From contig NZ_JABAGR010000005.1 in NCBI RefSeq assembly GCF_012844235.1, forward strand, positions 124,001-188,000: DNA of 64,000 nucleotides, read 5' to 3'. Below the pieces are notes generated by a model. It searched no databases. It had not been told where the DNA came from and saw only the letters and a program-made list of their open reading frames with translations. Origin of the DNA: Parafannyhessea umbonata. Its GTDB lineage: Bacteria; Actinomycetota; Coriobacteriia; Coriobacteriales; Atopobiaceae. Made by a program: the position numbers and the translations under genes. Positions 45,561 through 54,654 of this stretch are shown here, piece after piece; within the stretch, counting starts at the first letter, position 1, and the number at the start of each line of letters is the position of its first letter.

Positions 45561-46771
45561 TGGCGAACGTGACGCTGGTGGTGTGCGGTGGCATCGCGGC
45601 GTACAAGGCGTGCGAGGTCATGCGCGGCCTGCAGAAGGCCGGCTGCGACGTGCGCGTCGCCATGACGCAGGACGCGACGCGCTTCGTGGGCGAGACCACG
45701 TTCAGGGCGCTCTCGCACCACGAGGTGGTCACGTCGCTGTACGGCATGCACGAGACGGCCATCCCGCACGTGGAGTCCGCGGACTTCGCGGACCTGGTGC
45801 TGGTAGCGCCCGCGACGGCGAACGTGATGGCGAAGATGGCGTGCGGCATCGCGGACGACGCGGCGACGGCGACGATCCTCGCGGCGCACTCGGACGTGCT
45901 GGTGGCGCCCGCCATGAACGTGAACATGTGGCGCAACCCCGCGACGCAGGCTAACGTCTCGCTGCTGCGTGGCCGCGGCGTGCGCTTCGTGATGCCGGCG
46001 TCCGGCGAGCTCGCGTGCGGATACGTGGGCGAGGGCAAGCTCGCGCCCGTGGAGGACATCGTGGCCGCGGCGCTGGCCCTTCTCGGCAAGGCAGAGGGCG
46101 CAGGCGAGAAGGACGCGGCGCTCGCGGGCAGGGACGTCGTCGTGACGGCGGGTCCCACGCACGAGGCCATAGACCCGGTGCGCTACATCGCGAACGCGTC
46201 AACCGGCAAGATGGGCTACGCAATAGCGCGCGAGGCGGCGCGCCGCGGGGCGAACGTGACGCTCGTGAGCGGCCCGACGGCGCTCGCGACGCCCGTCGGC
46301 GTGCGACGCGTGGACGTGGTGAGCGCCGCGCAGATGCACGAGGCGGCGCTTGCGGCGTTTGGGGGCGCGGACGCCGCGATATGCGCCGCGGCCGTGGCGG
46401 ACTACACGCCGAAGGCCCCGGCGGACCACAAGCTGAAGAAGACGGAGGAGCGCCTGGATGCGATCGAGCTCGTGGAGACCGCGGACATCCTGCGCGACCT
46501 GAGCGCGCGCAAGGGCGACCGCGTGGTGGTGGGGTTCGCCGCCGAGACGGACGACCTCCTTGCCCACGCGCACCAGAAGCTCGAGCGCAAGGGCTGTGAC
46601 CTCATAGTCGCGAACGACGTGAGCCGTGCGGACAGCACGTTTGGGTCCGACACCGACCGCGTTGCCTTCGTGTACCCGGACCGCGTGGAGCAGATGGACA
46701 CGCTGCCGCTGGAGCAGGTCGCGGCGGAGCTCCTGGATAGGCTGGGCGCCCTTCTGGGGAGGGTGCGGTAG
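45560..46771 (+). CDS. coaBC: Bifunctional CoaBC (phosphopantothenoylcysteine synthetase/decarboxylase)
   Basis: 403-aa coenzyme A biosynthesis enzyme. The N-terminal flavin decarboxylase has [39 protein letters not shown] and [17 protein letters not shown] linker with AGEKDAA (about 181-187) follows, then the synthetase domain: [36 protein letters not shown] and the K-x-KK segment [13 protein letters not shown] coupling with the preceding gene. Confidence 0.95.
   Translation: MANVTLVVCGGIAAYKACEVMRGLQKAGCDVRVAMTQDATRFVGETTFRALSHHEVVTSLYGMHETAIPHVESADFADLVLVAPATANVMAKMACGIADDAATATILAAHSDVLVAPAMNVNMWRNPATQANVSLLRGRGVRFVMPASGELACGYVGEGKLAPVEDIVAAALALLGKAEGAGEKDAALAGRDVVVTAGPTHEAIDPVRYIANASTGKMGYAIAREAARRGANVTLVSGPTALATPVGVRRVDVVSAAQMHEAALAAFGGADAAICAAAVADYTPKAPADHKLKKTEERLDAIELVETADILRDLSARKGDRVVVGFAAETDDLLAHAHQKLERKGCDLIVANDVSRADSTFGSDTDRVAFVYPDRVEQMDTLPLEQVAAELLDRLGALLGRVR
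46101..46117 (+). repeat. Dispersed motif copy (coaBC interdomain linker)
   Basis: CAGGCGAGAAGGACGCG, exact core, falling precisely between the decarboxylase and synthetase domains. Confidence 0.7.
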
Positions 46772-46772
46772 C

Positions 46773-47621
46773 GTGGGCGCGATCACGATCGGCTGCCACC
46801 TGTCCACCTCCGCGGGCTTCGAGGCCATGGGCAGGACGGCGCTCGAGATCGGCGCGAACACGTTCGCGTTCTTCACGCGCAACCCCCGGGGCGGCAGCGC
46901 GAAGGCGCTGGACCCCAGGGACGTGGAGGCGCTTCTGACCCTGATGGCCGAGCACGGCTTTGGGAAGCTGGTGGCGCACGCGCCGTATACCATGAACCTG
47001 TGCTCCGCCACGGAGCGGACCGTGGAGTTCGCGCGCGAGGCCATGGCCGGCGACCTTGAGCGCATGGAGGCGCTGCCGGGCAACTACTACAACTTTCACC
47101 CCGGCAGCCACGTGAGGCAGGGGGCAGGTCGCGGCATCGAGCTCATCTGCGAGGGGCTGAACCAGGTGCTGGTGCCCGGCCAGCGCACGCGCGTGCTGCT
47201 AGAGACCATGGCCGGAAAGGGCACGGAGGTGGGCCGCAGCTTCGAGGAGCTGGCGCGCATAATCGACGGGACGCGCGAGAATCAGCTGCTTGGCGTGTGC
47301 CTTGACACGTGCCACGTGAGCGACGCCGGCTACGACGTGGCCGGCGACCTGGACGGCGTGCTGGACGAGTTCGACCGCGTGATCGGCCTGGACCGGCTGT
47401 GCGCGCTGCACCTGAACGACTCGAAGAACCCGCGCGGGTCGCACAAGGACCGCCACGAGAGGATAGGCGAGGGCACGCTGGGCCTGGATGCCTTCCGCGC
47501 GGTGGTCACGAACCCAAGGACGCGCGACCTGCCGATGATACTGGAGACGCCGAACGACCTTGCGGGATACAGGCGCGAGATAGCGCTGCTGCGTGGGCTT
47601 GCGGCGGACGTGGAGGAATAG
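46773..47621 (+). CDS. nfo: Endonuclease IV (AP endonuclease)
   Basis: 282-aa zinc TIM-barrel repair nuclease. [79 protein letters not shown] and PMILETP cover the metal ligands. GTG 46773 one base after coaBC. Confidence 0.96.
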   Translation: MGAITIGCHLSTSAGFEAMGRTALEIGANTFAFFTRNPRGGSAKALDPRDVEALLTLMAEHGFGKLVAHAPYTMNLCSATERTVEFAREAMAGDLERMEALPGNYYNFHPGSHVRQGAGRGIELICEGLNQVLVPGQRTRVLLETMAGKGTEVGRSFEELARIIDGTRENQLLGVCLDTCHVSDAGYDVAGDLDGVLDEFDRVIGLDRLCALHLNDSKNPRGSHKDRHERIGEGTLGLDAFRAVVTNPRTRDLPMILETPNDLAGYRREIALLRGLAADVEE

Positions 47622-47623
47622 CT

Positions 47624-49444
47624 TTGGGAATTCTGATTGGCTGCGAGCACCTGAGCATGGAGTGGCCGGGCAAGCAGGTGCTGCGCGACCAGACCATAGG
47701 CATAAACGAGGGCGAGCGCATAGGCATCGTGGGCAGGAACGGCGACGGGAAGTCGACGCTCTTGGAGCTTGTGGCTAAGCGCCTGGAGCCGGACTCCGGC
47801 AAGGTGACGTACCGCAACAACATCGAGGTGGGCATGCTCGCCCAAGACGACGCGCTCGACGACGCGGACACGGTGGAGCACGCCGTGGTGGGCGACGTGC
47901 CGGAGTACGTGTGGGCGTCCGACCCCAAGGTGCGCTCCGTGGTGGACGAGCTTCTGGGCGACGTTGACTGGCACGCGAGGGTGGGGGAGCTCTCCGGCGG
48001 GCAGCGCCGCCGCTGCGACCTGGCACGCGTGCTCGTGGGCACGTGGGACGTGATCCTGATGGACGAGCCCACGAACCACCTGGACATGGGCGCGATCACG
48101 TGGCTCGCGCGGCACCTGAGGCACCGCTGGCAGCAGGGACAGGGCGCCCTTCTCGTCGTGACGCACGACCGCTGGTTCCTGGACGAGGTGTGCGAGCACA
48201 TGTGGGAGGTGCACGACGGGGTGATCGACCCGTTCGAGGGCGGCTACTCCGCGTACATACAGCAGCGCGTGGAGCGCCAGCGCCAGGCGGCCGTGACGGA
48301 GGAGCGCCGCCAGAACACCCTGCGCAAGGAGCTCAACTGGCTCGCGCACGGCGCGAAGGCGCGCTCGAGCAAGCCGAAGTTCAGGATCGACGCCGCGATG
48401 GCGCTCCTGGCGGACGACCCTCCGCTGCGTAACACCACGGAGCTGAAGCGCCTTGCCGTGAGCCGCCTGGGCAAGCAGGTGATGGAGCTTAAGGACGTGA
48501 GCGCCGGCTACGGCGAGCGCCAGGTGCTGAGGGACGTGAGCTGGCTCATAGGGCCGGGCGACCGCTACGGCATCCTGGGCGAGAACGGCGCCGGCAAGTC
48601 CACGCTCCTTAAGGTGATGACGGGCCGCATGCTGCCGAGCGCCGGCTACGTCAAGATCGGCAAGTCCGTGAAGTTCGGCATACTGTCCCAGCACCTGGAC
48701 CAGCTGCGCGAGAAGGACGACTGGCGCGTGGAGGAGCTCCTGGCCACGTTCAAGAAGTACTACGTGGTGGACGGCAAGCCGCAGAGCCCGGAGCAGCTGC
48801 TGGAGCGCCTGGGCTTCGAGCGCAGGGAGTTCCCGACGTTCATCAAGGACCTGTCCGGCGGCCAGAGGCGGCGCCTGTCGATACTGTGCGTCCTTCTCCG
48901 CGAGCCCAACGTGCTCATACTGGACGAGCCCGGAAACGACCTCGACACGGACATGCTCGCCGTGCTTGAGGACCTGCTTGACACGTGGCCGGGCACGCTC
49001 ATCCTGGTGAGCCACGACCGCTACCTGATGGAGCGCGTGACGGACGACCAGTTTGCGCTGATAGACGGCCACGTGCGCCACGTGCCGGGCGGCGTGGACG
49101 AATACCTATCCCTTTTGGATGGCAGCATACAAAAGTCGAATTCGACATCCGCGCCCGCCACGCCTAACGTGGATGCGCAGGGCGAGAAGGACGGCGGCCC
49201 CGCGCCGACGGGCCTTTCCAACGCCGAGCGCCGCGAGCTGAAGAAGCGCTACGACGCCGTGGCGCGCAAGCTGCAGAAGCTCGAGGGAGAGCCGGAGCGG
49301 CTGCGTGCGCGCATGGCGGAGCTGGACGCGTCGGACTACCAAGGCCTCATGGACGCGCAGTCCCAGATAGACGACGTCGAGGCCCAGGTGGACGAGCTCG
49401 AGACGGAGTGGATAGAGCTGTCGGACAAGCTGGGCCTGGACTAG
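47624..49444 (+). CDS. ABC-F family ATPase, second copy
   Basis: 606 aa, two ABC cassettes: Walker A GRNGDGKSTLLE and [12 protein letters not shown]; signatures LSGGQRRRCDL and LSGGQRRRLSI; Walker [14 protein letters not shown] and LILDEPGNDLDTD. A basic linker is at about 215-260, and a C-terminal coiled coil (about 525-606) suggests a Uup-like subtype. It is divergent from the copy at 31 kb, so not a recent duplicate. TTG 47624, three bases after nfo. The spacer before the coiled coil holds a motif copy. Confidence 0.9.
   Translation: MGILIGCEHLSMEWPGKQVLRDQTIGINEGERIGIVGRNGDGKSTLLELVAKRLEPDSGKVTYRNNIEVGMLAQDDALDDADTVEHAVVGDVPEYVWASDPKVRSVVDELLGDVDWHARVGELSGGQRRRCDLARVLVGTWDVILMDEPTNHLDMGAITWLARHLRHRWQQGQGALLVVTHDRWFLDEVCEHMWEVHDGVIDPFEGGYSAYIQQRVERQRQAAVTEERRQNTLRKELNWLAHGAKARSSKPKFRIDAAMALLADDPPLRNTTELKRLAVSRLGKQVMELKDVSAGYGERQVLRDVSWLIGPGDRYGILGENGAGKSTLLKVMTGRMLPSAGYVKIGKSVKFGILSQHLDQLREKDDWRVEELLATFKKYYVVDGKPQSPEQLLERLGFERREFPTFIKDLSGGQRRRLSILCVLLREPNVLILDEPGNDLDTDMLAVLEDLLDTWPGTLILVSHDRYLMERVTDDQFALIDGHVRHVPGGVDEYLSLLDGSIQKSNSTSAPATPNVDAQGEKDGGPAPTGLSNAERRELKKRYDAVARKLQKLEGEPERLRARMAELDASDYQGLMDAQSQIDDVEAQVDELETEWIELSDKLGLD
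49179..49194 (+). repeat. Dispersed motif copy (second ABC-F linker)
   Basis: AGGGCGAGAAGGACGG, exact core, encoding QGEKDGG before the coiled coil. Confidence 0.7.
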
Positions 49445-49487
49445 CCGCGACGTGCTGGGACAGAGGGGCCGCGGAGGGAAGTATGCT

Positions 49488-51230
49488 TTGCGTGAGCTGC
49501 TGATGGGGTACCTGCGGGGATACCGCGGGCGCGTGACCGTGGGCATGGCGGCAAAGGTGGTCGAGGTCGTGTTCGACCTCATGACGCCCATGATCGTGGC
49601 GCGCATGATAGACGTGGGCGTCGCGCACCACGACGCCCGCTACGTGCTGAGGATGGGCGCGCTGCTGGTGTGCCTTGCGTGCGTGGGCTACTGCTTCACG
49701 CTGGTGTGCCAGAGGATGGCGGCCCTGGTATCGCAGGGCGTGGGGACGGACCTGCGCAATGCGCTCTTCAAGAAGACGATGGAGCTCTCTGCCGAGGACG
49801 TGGACCGCTTTGGCACGCCGTCGCTCACCACGCGCATCACGAACGACGTGAACCAGGTGCAGGTGGCGATCGCCCTTGGCATCCGTCAGCTCATACGCTG
49901 GCCGTTTTTGGCCGTGGGCTCCATGGTGGCAGCGCTTCTCATCGACTTTAAGCTGGGCTGCATATTCCTTCTGTGCACGCCGCTCATAGGGCTCGTGTTC
50001 TGGTTTGTGATGTCGCGCGCGGTGCCGTATTTCAGACAGATGCAAACGCGCCTTGACCGCGTGAGCCTCATCACGCGGGAGTCGCTCTCCGGCGTGCGCG
50101 TGATCCGCGCGTTCCGCCGCGAGAAGGACGAGTTTGCCCGCTTCCGCCGCGCCGCCAACGACCAGGCTGCCACGGCCGTCGCCGCGGGCAGGCTGACGGC
50201 GCTTTTGAGCCCGGCGACGTTCGTGGTGCTGAACGCGGGCGTGGTCGCGATCCTGTGGAGCGGCGCGTTTCGCGTGAGCGTGGGCGACCTCACGCAGGGC
50301 GAGGTCATGGCGTTCGTGAACTACATGACGCAGACGCTGCTTGCTGTGGCGTACGTGGCGAACCTCGTGGTCACGTTCACCCGCGGGTCGGCCTCTGCGC
50401 AGCGCGTCATGGAGGTGCTGGACGCGAGCCCGGCCCTTGCGCAGGCTGAGGCGGGCCGCGTGGAGCCGCCCGCGCGCGGCGAGGCGCCGGCCGTGAGCCT
50501 GGACGACGCCACGTTCTGCTACGCGGGGTCGTCGCAGCCGGCCCTCGCGCACGTGACGCTCGACGTGCGCGAGGGCGAGACCTTGGGCATCATCGGCGGC
50601 ACGGGGTCGGGCAAGTCCACGCTCGTGCAGCTGCTGCCGCGCCTGTACGACGCCACGTCCGGCAGCGTGAGCGTGCTCGGGCGCGACGTGCGCGAATGGC
50701 CGCTTGACCAGCTGCGCGCCACCGTCGCCATCGTGCCGCAGCGTGCGTCGCTCATGACGGGGACTATCCGCTCTAACCTGACGTGGCGAAAGCCGGACGC
50801 CACTGACGACGAGCTGTGGGCGGCACTCGAGCTTGCGCAGGCGGCAGACTTCGTGCGCGCGAAGCCGGCCGGCCTGGACGAGCCGGTGGAGGCAGACGGC
50901 AAGAACTTCAGCGGCGGACAGCGGCAGCGGCTCACCATCGCGCGCGCCCTCGTGGGGTCGCCGCGCGTCGTGGTGCTGGACGACTCCGCCTCCGCGCTCG
51001 ACTTCGCGACGGACGCGCGCCTGAGGCAGGCCCTGGCCTCGCTTTCGGGCACGACGACGAGCGTCGTCGTCTCTCAGCGCGTGAGCGCGGTCATGGGTGC
51101 CACGAAGGTGCTCGTGCTGGACCACGGCCGCGTGGCCGGGATCGGCACGCATGCGGAGCTGCTGCGCACGTGTGCGCTGTACCGCGAGATCTGCCTGTCG
51201 CAGCTCTCGCCGGAGGAGGTGTCAGCGTAA
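49488..51230 (+). CDS. Heterodimeric ABC exporter, subunit with degenerate ATP site
   Basis: 580 aa. Six membrane helices (about 1-300), then the ATPase: Walker A GGTGSGKSTLVQLLP, signature FSGGQRQRLTIARAL, Walker B VVVLDDSASALD (Asp instead of catalytic Glu) and SQR instead of the switch His. These changes are typical of one half of heterodimeric exporters such as LmrCD/BmrCD. TTG 49488 has GGAGGG nine bases upstream; GTG 49452 is an alternative. Substrate unknown (drug or lipid/peptide). Confidence 0.88.
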   Translation: MRELLMGYLRGYRGRVTVGMAAKVVEVVFDLMTPMIVARMIDVGVAHHDARYVLRMGALLVCLACVGYCFTLVCQRMAALVSQGVGTDLRNALFKKTMELSAEDVDRFGTPSLTTRITNDVNQVQVAIALGIRQLIRWPFLAVGSMVAALLIDFKLGCIFLLCTPLIGLVFWFVMSRAVPYFRQMQTRLDRVSLITRESLSGVRVIRAFRREKDEFARFRRAANDQAATAVAAGRLTALLSPATFVVLNAGVVAILWSGAFRVSVGDLTQGEVMAFVNYMTQTLLAVAYVANLVVTFTRGSASAQRVMEVLDASPALAQAEAGRVEPPARGEAPAVSLDDATFCYAGSSQPALAHVTLDVREGETLGIIGGTGSGKSTLVQLLPRLYDATSGSVSVLGRDVREWPLDQLRATVAIVPQRASLMTGTIRSNLTWRKPDATDDELWAALELAQAADFVRAKPAGLDEPVEADGKNFSGGQRQRLTIARALVGSPRVVVLDDSASALDFATDARLRQALASLSGTTTSVVVSQRVSAVMGATKVLVLDHGRVAGIGTHAELLRTCALYREICLSQLSPEEVSA

Positions 51231-53080
51231 TGGCCAACCCGTATGCCGCGGGGGCATCCGCCTCCGCAACCATGTCGAACGTGCGCGGAAACGTGGGCGG
51301 CACAGACCCCAACCAGGGGATGGACGTTGCGGGCTACGGCGTGGGCACGGTGCTGCGCCGCGTCATGCGCTACGTGCGGCCGCACCTGACGCTTCTGGTC
51401 GCCGCGTTTGTGGCCTCCGCCGCGTCCGTCGTGCTGCAGCTGTACGTGCCCGTGCTCATAGGCAACGCCATCGACTGCATGGTCGCCGCCGGCCGCGTGG
51501 ACTTCGCGCGCCTGGCGCCCGTGCTCAGGCGGCTCGCCGTTGTGGTGGCCGCCGCGGGCGCGTGCCAGTGGGTGCAGGGCTACTGCACGAACCGACTCTC
51601 GTACAACACGGCGCGCGACCTGCGCGTGGACGCGTACGGCAAGCTCGACCGCCTGCCGCTGTCGTTCGTGGACTCGCACTCCCACGGCGATTTGCTGTCC
51701 CGCGTCATAAACGACGTGGACCAGGTGAGCGACGGCCTGCTGCAGGGCTTCACACAGCTGTTCAACGGCGTCGCCACCATCGTGGGAACCATCGCGTTCA
51801 TGCTGTCCATATCCGTGCCCGTCGCGCTCGTAGTCATCCTGCTCACGCCGCTGTCCGTGCTCGCGGCCGGGCTCATCACGCGCAAGTCCGCCTCTTCGTT
51901 CGCGGCGCAGCAGGCGCTGCAGGGCGAGCTCGGCGGTTTTGCGGAGGAGGTCATCGGCAACCAGAAGCTCGTGACGGCGTTCGCGCACGCGCCGGCGGAC
52001 GTCGCGACGTTCGGCCGCGTGAACGCGGAGCTGTACGAGAAGGGCGTGCGTGCGCAGTTCATAAGCAGCCTCAGCAACCCCTCCACCAGGCTCGTGAACA
52101 ACGTCACGTACGCCGCGGTCGCCATCGCGGGCTGCGCGAGCGTCATCACCGGCTGGCCCACGCCGCTTTCCGTGGGCCAGGTGCAGAGCTTCCTCTCGTA
52201 CGCGAACCAGTACATGAAGCCGTTCAACGAGATCTCCGCCGTCGTGACGCAGGTGCAGACCGCGTTCGCTTCCGCGCGGCGCCTGCTCGCGCTCATGGAT
52301 GCCGCGGAGGAGAAGCCGGACGCCGCGGACGCGGGGGAGCTTCCCGCCCCACGGGGCGAGCTCGAGCTGGACCACGTGTTCTTCTCGTACAGGAAGGACC
52401 GTCCGCTTTTGCGGGACGTGTGCATACACGTGCCGGCCGGCAAGCGCTTTGCGCTGGTGGGGCCCACCGGCTGCGGCAAGACGACCCTCATCAACCTTCT
52501 GCTGCGGTTCTACGACGTGGACGGCGGCACCATCACGCTCGACGGCATGGACACGCGCGGCCTCACGCGGCAGAGCCTGCGCTCCGCGTTCGGCATGGTG
52601 CTGCAAGAGACGTGGCTGTTCGAGGGCACGGTACGCGACAATATAGCGTACGGCATGCCGGACGCCACGGACGAGCAGGTGGTGGCCGCCGCGAAGCGCG
52701 CCCATGCGCACAAGTTCATCATGCAGCTGCCCCAGGGCTACCAGACGATGGTGGGCGAGGGCGGAGGCGCCCTTTCGCAGGGGCAGCGCCAGCTGCTGTG
52801 CATCGCCCGCGTCATGATGTGCGACCCTGCGGTGCTGCTGCTGGACGAGGCGACGAGCTCCATCGACACCCGCACGGAGCTGCAGGTGCAGGACGCGTTC
52901 GACCGCATGATGGAAGGCCGCACGTCGCTCGTGGTGGCGCACAGGCTCTCGACCGTGCGCAACGCGGACTGCATTATCGTCATGCGCGACGGCCGAGTGG
53001 TGGAGAAGGGCACGCACGAGGAGCTGCTGGCCGCCGGCGGGTTCTATCGCGACCTCTACCAGAGCCAGTTCGCCCGCTAG
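51230..53080 (+). CDS. Heterodimeric ABC exporter, catalytic subunit
   Basis: 616 aa. About 45 residues of low-complexity N-terminus, six membrane helices, then the ATPase with GPTGCGKTTLINLLLRFYD, LSQGQRQLLCIARVM, canonical LLLDEATSSIDT and VVAHRLSTV. Its signature LSQGQ deviates from LSGGQ and would face the degenerate Walker B of the partner, giving the expected one good and one degenerate site. ATG overlaps the partner stop (TAATG). Confidence 0.92.
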   Translation: MANPYAAGASASATMSNVRGNVGGTDPNQGMDVAGYGVGTVLRRVMRYVRPHLTLLVAAFVASAASVVLQLYVPVLIGNAIDCMVAAGRVDFARLAPVLRRLAVVVAAAGACQWVQGYCTNRLSYNTARDLRVDAYGKLDRLPLSFVDSHSHGDLLSRVINDVDQVSDGLLQGFTQLFNGVATIVGTIAFMLSISVPVALVVILLTPLSVLAAGLITRKSASSFAAQQALQGELGGFAEEVIGNQKLVTAFAHAPADVATFGRVNAELYEKGVRAQFISSLSNPSTRLVNNVTYAAVAIAGCASVITGWPTPLSVGQVQSFLSYANQYMKPFNEISAVVTQVQTAFASARRLLALMDAAEEKPDAADAGELPAPRGELELDHVFFSYRKDRPLLRDVCIHVPAGKRFALVGPTGCGKTTLINLLLRFYDVDGGTITLDGMDTRGLTRQSLRSAFGMVLQETWLFEGTVRDNIAYGMPDATDEQVVAAAKRAHAHKFIMQLPQGYQTMVGEGGGALSQGQRQLLCIARVMMCDPAVLLLDEATSSIDTRTELQVQDAFDRMMEGRTSLVVAHRLSTVRNADCIIVMRDGRVVEKGTHEELLAAGGFYRDLYQSQFAR

Positions 53081-53166
53081 CCGAGGCCTTGCCCCCATCG
53101 TTCCCGCGCGCGCTAGCATATGGACCGCCGGATGACCCGGACGCACCATTGCAGGACGGAGGACCG

Positions 53167-54654
53167 ATGGACGGTACCATAGTTTATGACGCGCTCGTGA
53201 TAGGCGCCGGGGTGAGCGGGTGCTCCATAGCCCGCGAGCTCAGCCGCCTGGACGGACGCTTCCTTGTGCTGGAGGCGGAGGACGACGTGTGCGCCGGCAC
53301 GTCGAAGGCGAACTCCGCCATCGTGCACGCTGGCTTCGACGCCAAGACCGGCACGCTCATGGCGAGGCTCAACGTGGAGGGAAACGCGCTCTTTCCGCAG
53401 CTTGCGCGCGAGCTGGGCTTTGCGTTCGACCGCATTGGCTCGCTCGTGGTCTGCACGGACGAGAAGGACATGCCCGCGCTCGAGGCACTTCTGGAGCGCG
53501 GCCGCGCAAACGGCGTGCCGGAGCTTCGCATCGTGGGGCGCGAGGAGCTCGTGCGCATGGAGCCGAACATCGCGGACGGTGCCGTCGCGGCGCTGTGGGC
53601 GCCCACGGCCGGCATCTGCGACCCGTTTGCGCTCACGGCCGCGCTGGCGGAGAGCGCCGCCACAAACGGCGTGAGCTTCCGATTTGACGCGCGGGTCACG
53701 GCGGTGGAGCCCGTGACGCTGGAAGGCGGCGCGCCTGGCTGGAAGGTGACGGCCGGCGGCGACGCGTTCTTCTCGCGCGTGGTCATAAATGCGGCCGGCG
53801 TGTACGCGGACCAGATCCACAACATGGTGAGCGCAGACACGCTCACGATAGTGCCGCGCCGCGGCGAGTACGAGCTGCTGGACACCACGGCCGGCGGCCA
53901 CGTGCGCCACACCGTGTTCATGCTGCCCACCAAGATGGGCAAGGGCGTACTCGTGACGCCCACGGTCCACGGCAACCTGCTGGTGGGACCCACCGCTGAC
54001 GACATCGACGACAAGCGCGGCACCCAGACCACGCCGGCCGGCCTTGAGGCCGTGCGCCGCAAGAGCGCCCTCACGGTGAGGGACATCCCGTTCCGCGAGA
54101 CCATCACGTCGTTTTCGGGCCTTCGCGCGCACCAGCCGGGCCACGAGTTCATCATAGGGCCCGTCGCGGGCGCGCCGGGATTCCTGGACTGCGCCGGCAT
54201 CGAGAGCCCGGGCCTCACGGCGAGCCCCGCGATCGGCCGCATGGTGGCCGCGCAGGCAAACGACATACTGGGCCTGCCGCGCAACCAGAGCTTCGAGCCG
54301 CGGCGCCGCCCCATCCCAGACCTCAAGCGCATAGGCCAGGGCGAGTGGGAGCGCCTGATAGAGAGCGACCCGGCGTACGGCACCATCGTGTGCCGCTGCT
54401 GTCGCGTGAGCGAGGCCCAGATCCGCGATGCGTGCCGCCGCGTGCCGGGGGCGCGCTCGCTGGACGGCGTGAAGCACCGCACCGGCGCGTGCATGGGCCG
54501 CTGCCAGGCGGGCTTCTGCACGCCGCGCATCATGGAGATCCTTGCAGAGGAGGTCGATGGCCTTTCCATGGAGGACGTCACGAAGTGCGGTCCGGGCTCG
54601 CGCATGGTCGTGGGCCACGACAAGCAGGCGGAAGGGGGCGAGCGCCATGACTAG
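53167..54654 (+). CDS. GlpA-like FAD-dependent glycerol-3-phosphate dehydrogenase with BFD-like Fe-S domain
   Basis: 495 aa. DALVIGAGVSGCSIARELSR is the FAD loop; AGTSKANSAIVHAGFD and SGLRAHQPG(H)EFIIGP resemble the anaerobic G3P dehydrogenase/L-2-hydroxyglutarate family. The C-terminus has VCRCCRVSEAQI and GACMGRCQAGFC, a BFD-like [2Fe-2S] motif. ATG 53167 with GGAGGA upstream. First of a triad with a GlpB-like flavoprotein and DUF1667, the anaerobic glycerol-3-phosphate dehydrogenase type in anaerobes. glpK or glpF is not next to it. Confidence 0.85.
   Translation: MDGTIVYDALVIGAGVSGCSIARELSRLDGRFLVLEAEDDVCAGTSKANSAIVHAGFDAKTGTLMARLNVEGNALFPQLARELGFAFDRIGSLVVCTDEKDMPALEALLERGRANGVPELRIVGREELVRMEPNIADGAVAALWAPTAGICDPFALTAALAESAATNGVSFRFDARVTAVEPVTLEGGAPGWKVTAGGDAFFSRVVINAAGVYADQIHNMVSADTLTIVPRRGEYELLDTTAGGHVRHTVFMLPTKMGKGVLVTPTVHGNLLVGPTADDIDDKRGTQTTPAGLEAVRRKSALTVRDIPFRETITSFSGLRAHQPGHEFIIGPVAGAPGFLDCAGIESPGLTASPAIGRMVAAQANDILGLPRNQSFEPRRRPIPDLKRIGQGEWERLIESDPAYGTIVCRCCRVSEAQIRDACRRVPGARSLDGVKHRTGACMGRCQAGFCTPRIMEILAEEVDGLSMEDVTKCGPGSRMVVGHDKQAEGGERHD

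Noticed and set aside
7066-53500. Further GAGAAGG strings in ppdK (near 7070), glyS, frr (20575), the ABC exporter (50117) and the GlpA-like gene (53464)
   Set aside because: These lie in conserved domain cores where Glu-Lys codons GAG AAG are expected and lack the flanking GGC, so they were not counted as motif copies.
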